Assembly (NCBI GenBank): GCA_003427395.1
Contig: BFEA01000677.1
Location: 494,416-545,654, forward strand
Source of the DNA: Chara braunii
Lineage: Eukaryota > Streptophyta > Charophyceae > Charales > Characeae
DNA length: 51,239 nt
Reading direction: 5' to 3'
In this document: one piece after another, positions 18,861 to 30,765 of the stretch
How the letters are laid out: every line of letters starts with the position of its first letter
Position numbering within the stretch: position 1 is the stretch's first letter
Position numbers and translations under genes: made by a program
Notes under the pieces: generated by a model
Database searches by the model: none
What the model saw: only the letters and a program-made list of their open reading frames with translations
Told to the model about the DNA's origin: nothing

Positions 18861-19099
18861 AATCTCCAACAGTGGTTGCTCGCAGAAGATGGGACGAGTA
18901 CTGCCTGAGCCTGATGAAACCGCGTGACCTGCATTGCTTGTGGATTCAATTGAAGAAGATGACAAACCAGAAGGCAGCCGCCTTGTTTTGGTTGGAATCC
19001 CTCCAAGTAGTGTGTGATAAGCTCAGATCCGTACCGCGCGGCTTGCCGTATCCCTGAGGAAAAATCCCGCAGAAGCCCCGAAGTACGGACGCGGATAGA

Positions 19100-20318
19100 A
19101 AGGGGTTTTCTTTCTTTTTGCTTTTGTTTTCTTTTTTGAAACGGCTTTTTCATTTTGTTTGGTTAATAACTCCCGCGGGCGAATAGCGGCCGCGGTACGA
19201 AAACCAAGAAACGGGTGCAGTTGGGACTTTTTAAATTTTTGCGCGCGCGCGCCCAAGCTCTGAGTTCTTCGCGTGTCTCGCACCCCCGTTTCTTGCTTTG
19301 CATCCTCGCGCCATCTTCCCTTCTTGCTGCGCGCATTTTCCCCATGCCGGACTCTTCGTCTTCCCCTCCGCCCAGCTCGATCCTTACCCCGCGAAGTGAT
19401 TGGCCGCGTAGTTGGGATGCTCGGATCAATGTGGAAAGCGGGAAACCGCGCGCCACTTGAACGGACACCCCAATCACGTAGGACCATGCCATCCCGCGGG
19501 TCAAACCCTCTAACTCCCCACCTTCCTCCTGTCCTGCTCATCTACAACCTGCGCTGCCCACACCTCGCGCTGACAACCCGCCGCCTCCCGCGCTATAAAT
19601 TCGCGCAACCCTCTCCTCTCTCTCTCTTTGATCTCGGCTGCAATGCTGCGCGAGCTATGCGCAAGAGTCCGCGGCGCCGAACAGGCTTGACAAGCCCAAG
19701 GACGAGCGGAGTGACGACGTGGGGTGGGCCCCGCGGTAGTCTCGGGGCGAAGCAGTCGGAGGGACTGAGCAGTGGTGGGGATTGGACGCCGACCGCGGCA
19801 GGGCCTTGTGGCTATGGTGGTCGGTGGTCTTGGGAAGTTTTTAAGGCTGCGCCTGGGGGCAGCAGTTAATTGAAATTTTTGTGTACAAGAAGGACTCGCT
19901 TTTATCTCCATTGCTGTTTTGTCCATGCATGTCGTGTGTGTGAAGCCCCGAGTGATGGGAGCTGGTTGTGCGCATGAGTGATGTGGAAGGTCCATGGATG
20001 ATTAGATGTCCCGTCAAGGGTTGTTGATTGCATGCATGTATGTGTATATGTACTCGTCCGGGCGGGGATGGGGAAACTGAACTGGGGGACCGTCTGCTTA
20101 GGAGTATGAGTGTGTTGATCAGGTTGTTCCCCTCCCCTCCGCGGCCTTTTCTACGCTCTCGCGCGGTCTCGGCGTAACTCACTCTCTCTCTCTCAATTGC
20201 TTTCCTTTTTGAACTGAGAGTCCTCGCTTTTGGAGCTTCTCGCCCCCGTACCGGTGATGTCAACCACTTGCGTCCGCACGGACGGTCGACGCCCCCGCAA
20301 GGGGAGAGAGCTTAGACT
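19100..20318. other. GC-rich non-coding region
   Basis: A T-rich run (19104-19160) is followed by GC-rich DNA that is open in several frames on both strands, none with a recognisable product. A TATA-like motif at 19594 is listed separately. A short CT run lies at 20183-20195. No gene is called. Confidence 0.4.
19594..19599 (+). promoter_or_regulatory. Possible TATA box
   Basis: TATAAA sits in a GC-rich context (CGCGCTATAAATTCGCGC) and is followed ~25 bp on by a CT-rich initiator-like stretch. Upstream near 19398 is ATTGG (an inverse CCAAT). No convincing coding frame begins downstream, so this is a weak call. Confidence 0.25.
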
Positions 20319-20897
20319 TTGTCGTCTTCCCTCGACGCACCAACCTTAACGAGAGAAGAGTTGCGACGACTGTTGTATGGATTCGGGGTTGGTTCGGATG
20401 ACCGGGAACGTGGGACCTTGCCCGTGTTCATCACGTACCTCCGATCGTCCCATCTCGCTACCGACCTCCCCATCGCAGATGACGACAGCGTCTATTGCGA
20501 TGCGGACGTACGGCACGCGCTGAGGTGGACGGAGCAAGTGTGTTGGCAAGACCCGCCTCGAGCTTGTGAGATAAGCGGGAACGGGTTTGTTCTGATTGAT
20601 CGTTTTCATTCCGCGACTCTAATATTGCCTTATACGGGTTTGACGGTGTTGCCCTGGTCGGCCGCTCACGCCGCGTGGCAGCCGCAGTTTGATTGTCGCT
20701 GGTGTCGCCAGGGGGACTCGTGTTCTTGGCGACGGCTGGTTCTGGGTTACAAGGGAGCGACACGTTTCCCCGAGCTTTCCCGTAGTGCGGGGGCGCTGCC
20801 CGCGCAATTTCGAATTCAGATGCCGGCGAGTCCTCCCGCCGCTTTACCCTCCCGGAAACTTTCGCACGGACTCTGCGAGTCCGACGCCAAGGCCTGA
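20319..20897 (+). other. Open frame without ATG, possible exon or remnant
   Basis: A 579-nt frame is open but its first ATG is only near 20820, so it would need an upstream exon or is a remnant. The product contains LTREELRRLLYGFGV near its start and a Cys/Trp-rich centre (FDCRWCRQGDSCSWRR). It is not low complexity, which sets it apart from shadow frames nearby. No family is recognised. Confidence 0.25.
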
Positions 20898-20992
20898 AGG
20901 CCTCGAACCAACCACCTCCACAGCAAAGACCTGAGGGTTCGGCCACTTTGTAAGGTCGATGATGAGGCATGAAGGCTTCGAACCCACCACCT
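20885..20992 (-). repeat. Duplicated tRNA-like box-B motif
   Basis: On the minus strand, GGTTCGAAGCCTTCATGCC and GGTTCGAGGCCTTCAGGCC lie about 80 bp apart, each preceded by GGTGG. Both fit the Pol III box B GGTTCGAnnCC. A box-A-like AGTGGCCGAACCCTCAGG lies between them. No cloverleaf could be drawn. It may be a SINE head or a diverged tRNA repeat. Confidence 0.35.
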
Positions 20993-21319
20993 ATCCCCCA
21001 AACCCCTGACGGCCGAAGTTTTGTCTTCCGCCGCCATGGCCCTCTCCCCTTGATGCCTTTTTCCGTCCCGATGCATGATGGCAGTTCATTTTTGTGGAAA
21101 CCTTTTTGATTTTATCGTTTCGGAGTGATCCGACCCCCACGGGACGCCGCGACGACAGTTCGACTCCGGGGAAAACCTCTCGCACGAAACGAGGGCCTCT
21201 TGTTCCTTCCGGGAGACTCAACCCTTACTGCAAAAAATCCTCGGCCACGCCCCTCTTAGAACCCTGATCGGCAACCCCGTACGGGAAGCTGCGAGGGGAC
21301 GTGAGGTTGCGTATCACAA

Positions 21320-21826
21320 GTGGCCTCAACCACATGGTTATCTACCAAAGGTCTGAACATCGACCAAACTTGCTCGCGTTGCAGGTGGGCATGGGAAACG
21401 GCAGTACACCTTTGGATTCACTGTCCGGTTTCAATAAGACAGTGGCAGTGGTGGCGGCGTCATTGGCTGGCCATCACGACATATATTACCCCGCAAGTAG
21501 TGGAATGGACAGACACCTGGATCCTGACTGGGATAGACTCGGGCCAGAAACTATATTCCAGAGGGTGGGGGTACGTAGCTCAAACATGCAGAGGAGAACT
21601 GATGGGGGTGATTTGGCAGATCAGGAATGCAGCCCTTTTCCAAGGCAACCACTGGTCATTCCCCCATACCCTGTCGGTAGTGAATACTCAGATAAGGAAA
21701 GTTTTCAGAGCAGACTGGCATTCTAAAAACAAAGATTGGTTCTTGAACACTTGGGCACTGGCAAATCGCTTGACAAAAGTTTCGAATAATTCGGAAGTGC
21801 TGATAGGACCATGGCCGAGTTCCTGA
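21320..21826 (+). pseudogene. LINE reverse-transcriptase C-terminal (zf-RVT) remnant
   Basis: The product starts with a spaced Cys/His pattern C-x2-C-x4-W-E-T-x2-H-L-x4-C-P, the zf-RVT zinc-binding signature at the C terminus of plant L1-type LINE polymerases. It is followed by GVIWQIRNAALFQG, which matches the W-x2-R-N segment of those proteins. No RT core is upstream, so the element is 5'-truncated, as is usual for LINEs. The following ~200 bp is probably 3' UTR. Confidence 0.65.
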
Positions 21827-22783
21827 CTTGGACCCGGATACAGCGTATAGATTGGAAGTGAGGTGCAAGATAAAGTCTAGACGTCATGGTTCTTAGCAAG
21901 GTAGGAGAAGAAATCATTATATCCAGGGGTCGAGATTAGGCCTCTGTGATGGTTAAGCAATCGCTCACTGCAAACGCAGTCCCCCTTTTTTTCATATGCT
22001 TCAACATTTAATTTGGAAAGTGTTATTCTGGACGTAGCAAGGGACGCTGGACCCGGTTTATAGTAGTAGCAAGGTTATAACTGAAGCAGAGGGCAGGATT
22101 TTGAGCCTGGCTCGTAAGCGAAACTGGTTGAGGCTGCCAGGTTAACTTCGGGTCGAATTGTGAGGTCCTTGGCCTCGTCCTATTGTTATTTTTGCAATCC
22201 TACCCCTTAAGCAGCATTGGCCGCGGGGGGAGGTCGATGGTCCGCTCCGCGCCGGACTTGGGGGTGAAGTTCTGGTGCGGGCCGCCGGATGGAGGCGATC
22301 GAGGGCGGGGGGGCGGGCAGAGTGGCGCGCGTACCAAAATGTTCACAGCGCACCAGAAAACGAGAGAGCGCGCCCAAGGGGCGGAGCGGCGGTGGGTGTC
22401 GATGCGAAGGAATATCTCGAAGCGCCCACCGTTGATAAGCGCGCGTCCTTTTTTTTCTTTTCTTTTTTTTTGTTTTTGGCGTGTTGTTTCCTGCTTTTCG
22501 TTTTTCTTTTCCTTTTTTTTTTTTGTCTCCTTGTCGACGTGTCGTTTTGGCAAGTTGCATTTTCGTTATTCTTTAATTTGTTTTCTTTATTCGTTTGGTC
22601 TCCTAGTCGGCATGTCGTTTTGGCGCCAAGTTCCGGCGTCGGCGCTGACAAAAGGAAGCGGGGTGGCGGATGCGTCGCAGGCAGTGACCCACCTCGACGA
22701 TCCACCTCCACCCTCAGACCCCGACCCCCGCCCCCCACACACTGGGTGCGTTCCACCCACCCCTCACACCTGCACCCCACCCC
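21827..22783. other. Non-coding; T-rich then C-rich run into the gap
   Basis: 21827-22170 is likely LINE 3' UTR or unrelated. 22190-22440 is GC-rich, 22450-22530 holds long T tracts and 22680-22783 is C-rich (CCACCC repeats) directly before the assembly gap. Frames crossing it are low complexity. No gene was recognised. Confidence 0.4.
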
Positions 22784-23079
22784 NNNNNNNNNNNNNNNNN
22801 NNNNNNNNNNNNNNNNNNNNNNNNNNNNNNNNNNNNNNNNNNNNNNNNNNNNNNNNNNNNNNNNNNNNNNNNNNNNNNNNNNNNNNNNNNNNNNNNNNNN
22901 NNNNNNNNNNNNNNNNNNNNNNNNNNNNNNNNNNNNNNNNNNNNNNNNNNNNNNNNNNNNNNNNNNNNNNNNNNNNNNNNNNNNNNNNNNNNNNNNNNNN
23001 NNNNNNNNNNNNNNNNNNNNNNNNNNNNNNNNNNNNNNNNNNNNNNNNNNNNNNNNNNNNNNNNNNNNNNNNNNNNNNN
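22784..23079. other. Assembly gap (296 N)
   Basis: This is a run of unknown bases. It falls where the outer end of the left LTR should be: by alignment with the right LTR, about 40 bp of LTR plus the left target site are hidden here. Confidence 0.99.
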
Positions 23080-23516
23080 AAAGCCAACAGGCTGTCACGC
23101 AAGATTTTATATGTGATTGCAATAAAAAAATAAATTAAATAATGCAAACCCCTTCCTGTTGTGGGCGTCCGGCTTCAAGCGAGACCCTTCAATTACGGTC
23201 TTCGCCGGTCCCCGGTCTTAGGAATCTTTCATTTTGATTTGGAACAGCTGAACATCATGCAAATAACAATCATAAAATTATGGGGTGCTATGCATGCATC
23301 GATTACGTCAATCTGATTATGAGAACTGTGACAGAATCGTCCACAATGGCAATCCTCAAGCAAAACAATGCAAGAAAGCAGGGTCGACTGACTCGAGTAA
23401 TGACAACATCAAATGAATGAGGGAAGAATAAGAACTCATAATAATCTCAGAAAATACATATAAGCAAGCATGGTCAGCACCTCTGCTCAGTCTCTCTCAA
23501 TCTCTCATTTCACTGA

Positions 23517-24161
23517 TCATCTCTGGTGCTGTGACCCACGTCCATGTACAATCTGAGATTGAGGCCTCGTGACAAAGAACCACCTGAAACCAGCAAGCTC
23601 TGAACATGACCATCCAAGGTACATGACACGAAAGTTAACCATAGAGCAGAACTCCTCCCACAACGTAGGCAACCCGTCCACTGAGAAGACTCCTCGCCTA
23701 AGGTATGGATACTCGGTCGGCTCTGTTAGTGCCTCAATGTCGATCATCGCCGGAGAGATATACCTCTTTGCCAAGCCAACCATATCATGCCAGCCAGTGC
23801 CATCTGTGAGAAGGGAAGGGACAGGAGGCTTAGGATAGTCCATATAAAGCTTGGGCCCAAAGCTGCGAATCAGTTTGGTGTCACTCTCATCGATTTCTCT
23901 CTCCCTCTGCTCAAGATATCTCGTGGCAGAGATCCACACAGCGTCAAAATGCTCATGAGTCTCTTTACCCTTCTTTAGATAGGGCCTCAGATCGTGGATA
24001 GTGCCATCAGCAAAACTGGTATGGACAACGAAGATTGACAGATCTCCTTGTTTAAACCCAACGGCACTAGCATACTGATAGCGGAAGGCCTCCTTGCATG
24101 AAATCTGATTGAGACTGGCCAGCACTGACTCGCTGACTCGAAAGGACTCAACTGTACTCAT
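23517..24161 (-). CDS. LTR-encoded accessory ORF A (intact copy)
   Basis: A 214-residue ORF on the sense strand of the retrotransposon, with ATG at 24159-24161. Landmarks are FRYQYASAVGF, then DLRPYLKKGKE, then PPVPSLLTDGTGWHDM and EYPYLRRGVFSVDGLPTLW. The order 'PY/YQY - (D)xRPYxKKG - PPxPxxxxDGxxW' reappears in the tandem units between the PBS and gag (40.75-42.70 kb), so ORF A is a member of that family. No known domain, signal or membrane span is recognised. The right LTR copy is interrupted by one stop. Confidence 0.6.
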   Translation of the reverse strand: MSTVESFRVSESVLASLNQISCKEAFRYQYASAVGFKQGDLSIFVVHTSFADGTIHDLRPYLKKGKETHEHFDAVWISATRYLEQREREIDESDTKLIRSFGPKLYMDYPKPPVPSLLTDGTGWHDMVGLAKRYISPAMIDIEALTEPTEYPYLRRGVFSVDGLPTLWEEFCSMVNFRVMYLGWSCSELAGFRWFFVTRPQSQIVHGRGSQHQR

Positions 24162-24399
24162 GGGAAAGGAGAATGACTCTTGCTATCTGCTGATTGCTGC
24201 TGATCCGACTCTTGATTTGATTGCTAAACTGAGAGTCGTCTCTGAATGCTGTTTCTGAGACGCCGTTTTCAGAACGTAGATTGACAGTCGCAAATTGTTG
24301 ACCGAAAACTGAATATTACTGATCAAGTGCTGATTGAGAAAACTGAATTGACTGCGGTCCGTCTACCGTCAATAGGCTGCTTGAGCGCTGTTTTAATGA

Positions 24400-24735
24400 T
24401 GTGTCTAAATGCTGCTTGAATGCCCTTTTGAGTGTCGTTCTGAATGTCGTTTCTGGTTGCAGTTCCAGATTGTTGTTTCGAACGTGTCTGAATGCTGAAT
24501 CTGGGCGTGTTTGGATGACGTGTCTGAATTATGCCTTGAGTGCTAAATACTGCTCAGAGTATTACTTTGAATACAGTCCTGTGTTCCGAGTACAGCCCTG
24601 AATTCCCTTGCTGAGCACTGTCTTGAGTACCAAATATTGCTCTGACTGTTGTTATGAGCACTGTCTGAGTATTGTTTGAGTTTCATCTGAGTTTCACCTG
24701 AGTTTCTCCTGAGTTTCATCTGAGTTTCATCTAAG
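24400..24735 (-). repeat. Degenerate short repeats within LTR
   Basis: From 24400 the phrases 'CTGAATGCTG' and 'CTGAGT' recur, ending in six near-exact 11-bp units TGAGTTTCATC at about 24665-24733. The corresponding part of the other LTR (44655-44735) has a different number of units, as expected for a minisatellite evolving after insertion. Confidence 0.8.
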
Positions 24736-24856
24736 CCGAGAGACCCCTGTGGGCTGATCGTGCAGTGGAGAAGCGTTGGCAAGGAGCAACAGATTATTAA
24801 AGAGCTTTGAACTACTGAGATGTAAGTAATATTCTCAGGGTGAAGCCTCCGACACT

Positions 24857-25180
24857 CTATGCCAGTTCAAGTTTAGTTTTGGCNTGCTCCACTGACTCTA
24901 GCATGGAACAGGGACTGTGGAGTTTGTTGTCAGGCCCATAAAAATAGGTTACGTATTCGATGTACTTCTTCTCCCCCGCCATCCCAACTACATGCTCTCT
25001 CTCCATTCGCCTGTGGGATTCCATGTCTCTACACGCTTCTTCTTCCCATCCCTCTTTCTTTTCTCTGACTAGTGTGCTTTTCACCACCTGGATCTCACTG
25101 TCCTTCATGTTTTGCCTCCCTCCCTTTTCTTTCTTTTTTTTTTTCTTTTCTTTTTCAGATCTCACAGCAGTAAGCCCCAA
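24857..25180 (-). pseudogene. LTR-encoded ORF C (copy with an N)
   Basis: It corresponds to 44799-45179 in the other LTR. It encodes a lysine/glutamate-rich start followed by EKKYIEYVTYFYGPDNKLHS and SMLESVE. It is interrupted in the assembly by an unknown base at 24884. No family is recognised. Similarity to the other copy shows it predates insertion. Confidence 0.4.
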
Positions 25181-28100
25181 GTTCTAGATAGATAAACACA
25201 GATATAAAGCAGCTCAAAAGCCACCTCGGTGGTGTTTGGTAGCTGTAAGGTCACCGTTTGCCCGCTACCTAACGGCTATTTATCGCAGTCTGAATGTTAC
25301 TGACCGCTAGTCGTTTTTTCGACCGCCAGTTTGACAACAGATTGACTGCTGATTAGAAGACTGATTAACCCCAGACCAAAGAATTGATTGACTGTTGCAG
25401 CTCAATGGCCACATAATGACAGGTGCGGCTTTTATTCTGCTGGAATCTAACATCTCAGATACCGATAAAATATTGATAGAGCACTGATTGATCGCCGCCC
25501 AAACACTAACTGAAAAACTGATTGTATGCTATTCGATCACTGACTGAGCACTGGATAAGAGTTGATAGTCGAGGTACCTTCCGATGAGAACATTGTTAAA
25601 ATGGTAATAACTTCCAATGAAATGTCAGAGGCTAAATGCAAGGCTCTTTCCCAACTGTCACCAGCTTGAGGCTCTGGAAACTGAGTATCGGCCTTATATG
25701 CAATTTTCTGGCCCTTAATCCCTTAGTAGCATGGTGCCAGTGGGTCTACAAATCACTGAATTGCTAGTCGAGATACCAACACCACTGTTTAGCTCCAAAG
25801 TCCAGACCAAAACACTGAGGAGATGTCCTTACTACTCAACTCCCTACTGAGTTTTATTACACCGGGACCAAAAACATGCTCTCAAATGGGCCCCTTCTTT
25901 GTCTAACAAACTCCTGGCACACTAAGTAAGGGTTGTTCTCGGCAGTGTGACCAGAATGCGAATCCACTCATGCCCGAGTCCACCGGTGCTGTCAATATGG
26001 AAGTCACTTAGAGAATGGTTGTTTACCAGTCACCCCGAAGTCTGCAGGAATCACGAGTAATTTACAGGATGTTGTCTTTCTCTATCCACCCTTCGTGAGA
26101 ACACTCCCTGAAACGACAGCGCCGCATAATAATCCCCTCAGCGTCTTAACGTGGAGTAAAAGTACTCCGTCAGATCGCTCCTTCTGAGTAGAGTGTCGAA
26201 CGCAGCTATCACAAGCCGTGTTCGGTCTCTACCCAGGTTGCTATTGAGCACGACCCCTGCCCGATTAGCACCCTACATCTCTAATATTGAGCGTAGGTCG
26301 CCCACTGTATTGGGACATCTCCAGCAGTGGTTTTGGTTGCTACTTAGGTCTGGGTGACTGTGATCTTATGACTCCGAACTCGAAAATCAAATAGCCCTTG
26401 TCCAGACAACTAATTGCCGCAAACGTGACCAAAGGTCGATCACACTGGCTGGTTTTGTATGTCAAACATAAATGACACACAGAANAAGTAAGGTGCACAC
26501 TCCAATCGATTCCGTTTTCTGAGCAGCTCACACAGATAGGGAAATGGTGCGATAGGCATTAGTCAATCTCCATCAAGCAAAAACTTAACTAGAATGAAAG
26601 AGACTTTCCACGGCATTGCCGTCCTTTTCCCCATCCATTTAAGCAAGACAAGATCATGGAATGTAGCCAGAGCTACCGCAATAATCCTTTGTACAGACAA
26701 GTTCAACTTCGAGTCCAAACATGGGACTAGATATTCAAACAGTCGCCAACATACTTTCATCAGACCTGCGGACATGCATGATCACACGTTGCTCCGTTCA
26801 CGCGGGTACACGCAAGTTTGCTTGATTTTACACTGAACTAAATACTGATCACAACTACCTCCCAAGATTATTGACAGGCATGCAATCCGATGTACTCATG
26901 TAAACCCACGCGTTCTCGCCCTCGTGTGGCCGTGAGAAAGGAGAAAGAAAAGTCAAAATCCAGGCTACTCGTGTGATCCCCACCCTCACAGTGTTCAAGC
27001 AATATGGTGAAAAGGGGGTAGATCAAGCTCAACCAGCCATCTTACGAGGTTTGCTACACAGATGTACTGTACAAAAAGGTGGGACCGTAGCCGAGTTTTC
27101 CCGTCCCTCTTTCGATTAAAACTGCACGAAACCCATTTGGTCGCTTAAAGCCACACACACTCACACAGTGTACCCGTGTTTACTTTTTAATCACTGCTAG
27201 CTCCGGCGTGAGACTCGGGTGATCACGCCAGCCTTAGTTTCTCCTAATAGAGTGACGTGATCACCCTGGCGACAATTGATGGAGAAGCAGGGTAAGTTCA
27301 CTTGCTGATGGTGAAACCTTCACGAGTTAAAACAACATTATTGAACCGAATGTCAACCGCATTTTCTCTCGGGGTCTATCCTGGCATGAACAATGCCTAT
27401 TATAAGAACCGAATCTGGGAACAGATCGAGCTGAGGCAAATGCTCGTAGTTCCGAACTTCGGCTGAAGATCGGCTGAACAACAAAAAGGAACTACTTAGT
27501 AAAAACTACTTGTAACTACGTCACATAGTTGTTACCTCTCAAAAGAAACAGTTAGTGATGGCTGCAGTCGTGCGGTCTCAAGACGACTCCGCATTTCACA
27601 ATCATCTCTCGTTTTTCTTAAACTGATAGCTTCGTAACTTCACGCTCCGATCACCTGAGACTCATCACAACACTCATCTCGCCATAATATTACAGGTGAC
27701 GTCTACTGTACTCAACCAGCCCGTGTCCTTCCCGCTCGCCCAGTCTCTTTCTTTCATTGACCCCCCCTTAAGCTCTCCCTGGCTGCCACGTGTAGCACGT
27801 GCACCACGCGGTCCCGATCACTCACTTCTCTCGTGCACTTGCACCGTAACTACTTAGCGAGTGAGCGAGAAGCGCTTCGGAACCGGGCCGCTCTGGCGAA
27901 ATGCGCAGAAAGATAAAGTGACTGATCACTCGCCGAGTCGCCGAGTGCCAAAAAAAAGAATCTCCTGAGGCAGGTCACTCTGGCGCGACATTAAAACTCG
28001 TCGCGGCTCTACAGACACTAGATGCCTTGAGCGAGAGACGGGGCAGTGGTTGACGTCAAACATATCTAACGAGATTGTGCGCCGTTCACCGCACCGCTTC

Positions 28101-28586
28101 ACTGTTCGTTGACCTCTCAATCCCTCGCTCTCTCACTCGGTCCATATCTCTTTCTTGAAAGCAGGTACATATTAGTTTCCACCGCACGAGTACATCTGCA
28201 GAGCTTTGTTTTGCTTGCCACTTCTCTGTCGCATACTAGCTTCGCGTAGCCCTTGTTGAGCTCGACCACGTCGCTGTGGGTTCGTGCCGATGATGTCACC
28301 GAAGTCACTGCAGCCACTTCTCATCACTCGAAGGCATGGGGCCAGAGCAGATGACGCCAACTCACAACCTTTTCCTCGCCAGGCACCTTCTCTCTCTCTC
28401 TCTCTCTCTTACACCGCTTACGTGTATTTACGCGTCCCTTGGAGTTGTCTCTCCCTCACGACCCTCTCACTGTGGCCTATTGTACACGTGTAAAACCCTC
28501 CTTACCTTCCTCCGGGTTGACATCATCAACTTCTGCGTACCCGCGTTGACCTCTGTTCGCTCTCCCAGCACATCGCTCGCGTCTTC

Positions 28587-29024
28587 TTAGGCCTCTCTTT
28601 TCCCCCTGCACTGCCTCTCATCCGTTCCACGGCCTCTGGGCGTCAGCTGTCGTGAGTTGGCCTCAGGTCCCTCTTCCACCGGCTTCGCGGCCTGGTGATG
28701 CCTCTGGATCTCGCTTGGTCTATTCCAGGACCTGAGATCTGTCTCCCGGTCTCCCGCTTTGCTCATTTCACTCTCACCTCCTGAATCCCTGTCCACGTGG
28801 GCCTGTTCCTGGTCCGCTGTGTCCATTGAGGTCTCGGTCTCATCATATGAGACTGTTACGTGCAACCTTGCAGTCACTCCGTCCATCCTGCAACGCTTCT
28901 CCGCACGGTCCTTAGCCTCCGTGATCGCATCCTGCAATTTCCCATCAGTCTGCATCTCCACCTCTTTCACCCCTTCCACGTTAATTTTCATTCTCACTTC
29001 ATCACCCCCATCATAATTGAGCAT
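28587..29024 (-). CDS. LTR-encoded ORF B (intact copy)
   Basis: A 145-residue frame from an ATG at 29022-29024, on the element's sense strand. It is hydrophilic and charged (MLNYDGGDEVRMKINVEG, then DAITEAKDRAEKRC, then acidic and arginine-rich sequence). The other LTR holds the same frame with a TAG in place of a His codon. No domain is recognised. As sense ORFs at the upstream end of an LTR can be chance, confidence is modest. Confidence 0.4.
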   Translation of the reverse strand: MLNYDGGDEVRMKINVEGVKEVEMQTDGKLQDAITEAKDRAEKRCRMDGVTARLHVTVSYDETETSMDTADQEQAHVDRDSGGESEMSKAGDRETDLRSWNRPSEIQRHHQAAKPVEEGPEANSRQLTPRGRGTDERQCRGKREA

Positions 29025-30750
29025 TCTTGTGATCTAGGGCCCTTCCCCAGACATAGGCTTCCATCGGGCCTGATGGTACCAGTAACCAGGCCAATAGCCG
29101 TGCAGCGCCATAGTCGCTCTTAGAATAGACAGAGTCTTGGCCCTAGGCACAAACTATCGACATCCGCTGAACCCCTGCTCCTCCGTCCCCTTCACCTCGG
29201 TTGATTTTCACACCACGAAGCAGTCCGCCAGCACCCTCTTGTTCAGCCACTGGATAGATAAGCCTCGACCCTCTTCCCCCTTTTTATAGGATCAGTTGTA
29301 TGCCGTGACCCCAACGTTCTAAATGAGGTACCCTTTGAGACTCCGCTCATCAGTAACCTGGCCATATAACTAAATAAAAGGAATAAAACAACAAAATAGA
29401 AACAAATCAAAAATTAAAATAGCGAAGTCCCAACAACCACCGGCGACTACAGACTTTCTGCTATCGGCCACTGTCGCTTCGCCTCGCCGCGAAGTGACTG
29501 CAACCTTGAAGCGGTGGTCCCATAACGGGATACCAGCTTGCGCACTTCCACTTCCAAAACTCGCCATCGACCCGTTACTGTTGGGTACCCGTGTCTGATG
29601 GCAAGGAGGGGGTTTATGACCCTCTATAGGGGGTGATATTCCTTCTACCGATGCGGTTGCGAGTCGCCCCTCTTTTGGAGTCCTCCCGCTCAACGTCCAG
29701 CTAGGCAAGCCCAGCACAAGTGGTTTACGAGGGGTCACTCCAGCCTAGGCCGTCAGGCATTATTTGTAACTCATGAGAAGCGAACCGTCAGCTTTCCGCA
29801 GTATGACAGGTCAAAAGAAAACCCGAGCCTTATACTCGCATAAAAAGAAAACTGAATAATAATGTCGATATTAACAATAATAGTAATAATAATCGCAGAA
29901 AGGGAAAGGGTGGCTTTTCATAATCTCTCCATACGGCAGCCTCGCCTGAACAACGTCCCACGTTCACGCACAAATCTAAAACCCGATTTTTGACATTTTC
30001 CCTTCCTTCTTTCCTTTTCATACTTTCCCCTTTTCAGACCTCACTGTATCTACCCCTTAATATGTCTACCGGGGTCCTACCGCGCGGAGCTCAGACGAGC
30101 AGGTCCAGTACAGATGACATGCAAGGGGTCGGGCCAGCCTAGGCTATAAACCACCGCCCAAACTCGAAGCCCGAACCGTTGGCTTCCACACGATGCGACG
30201 GGGTTCGAAAGTGAACTCGAGTATGAAAATAAGAAAAATAATAATAATTTAAATTAATGGCATAAATAAAAGTGGGACATGAATAAAATCACAACGCTGC
30301 GTCGATCAGAAGTCACTAGATCGACCGTGACCCAAAGTACCTGGTTTTTTTCCTTTTTCTTTTTCCCTTCTTTTGCCCCTCTTCTTTTCGGCTGTCACAG
30401 CGGGCCTATGTACCCGACCCATAACTTAGGAGAAGGGAACACGGCGCGCAGTAGAAAAGACTGCGTCGGTCCCCTTACCCTTGCGTCCCAGGGCAGACAT
30501 GGCGGCTACCACAGTTACAGGCCGGTTGTGCTCTGCTGTACAGCAGGGCGCCGAGCCTGCGTGGACCAAAGGAAGGTCCTATGGTGCACCCCTTTTGTTG
30601 AGGACAACATCACAGGGACTGGTCCGCGCCGAGACACAACCTGAATACCAAGAACAGCAGAGGCCCAGGGCACGTCTATAGGCCGAAGCATCGGAGCGAG
30701 GACAGGTATCAAGCAAGGAGGGTCGGGATACCGCGCCCTCCGACATAATA

Positions 30751-30765
30751 CCAAACCCCCACCCA
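30751..30765 (-). promoter_or_regulatory. Polypurine tract
   Basis: Read on the minus strand it is TGGGTGGGGGTTTGG, five bases before the TGTCG of the 3' LTR. This G-rich purine run at the inner LTR edge is the expected plus-strand priming site. Confidence 0.7.

Larger units (their letters stand above)
23080..30745 (-). repeat. 3' LTR (left copy)
   Basis: It matches the right copy throughout and ends at CGACA (30741-30745), the inverse of the TGTCG that starts the right copy. The outer end is lost in the gap. It lacks short insertions that the right copy has near 43441, 49215 and 50745. Single Ns are at 24884 and 26485. It contains intact LTR ORFs A (23517-24161) and B (28587-29024). Confidence 0.93.

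Noticed and set aside
22183-23147. Long ORFs across the gap
   Set aside because: About a third of each is unknown sequence and the rest low complexity.
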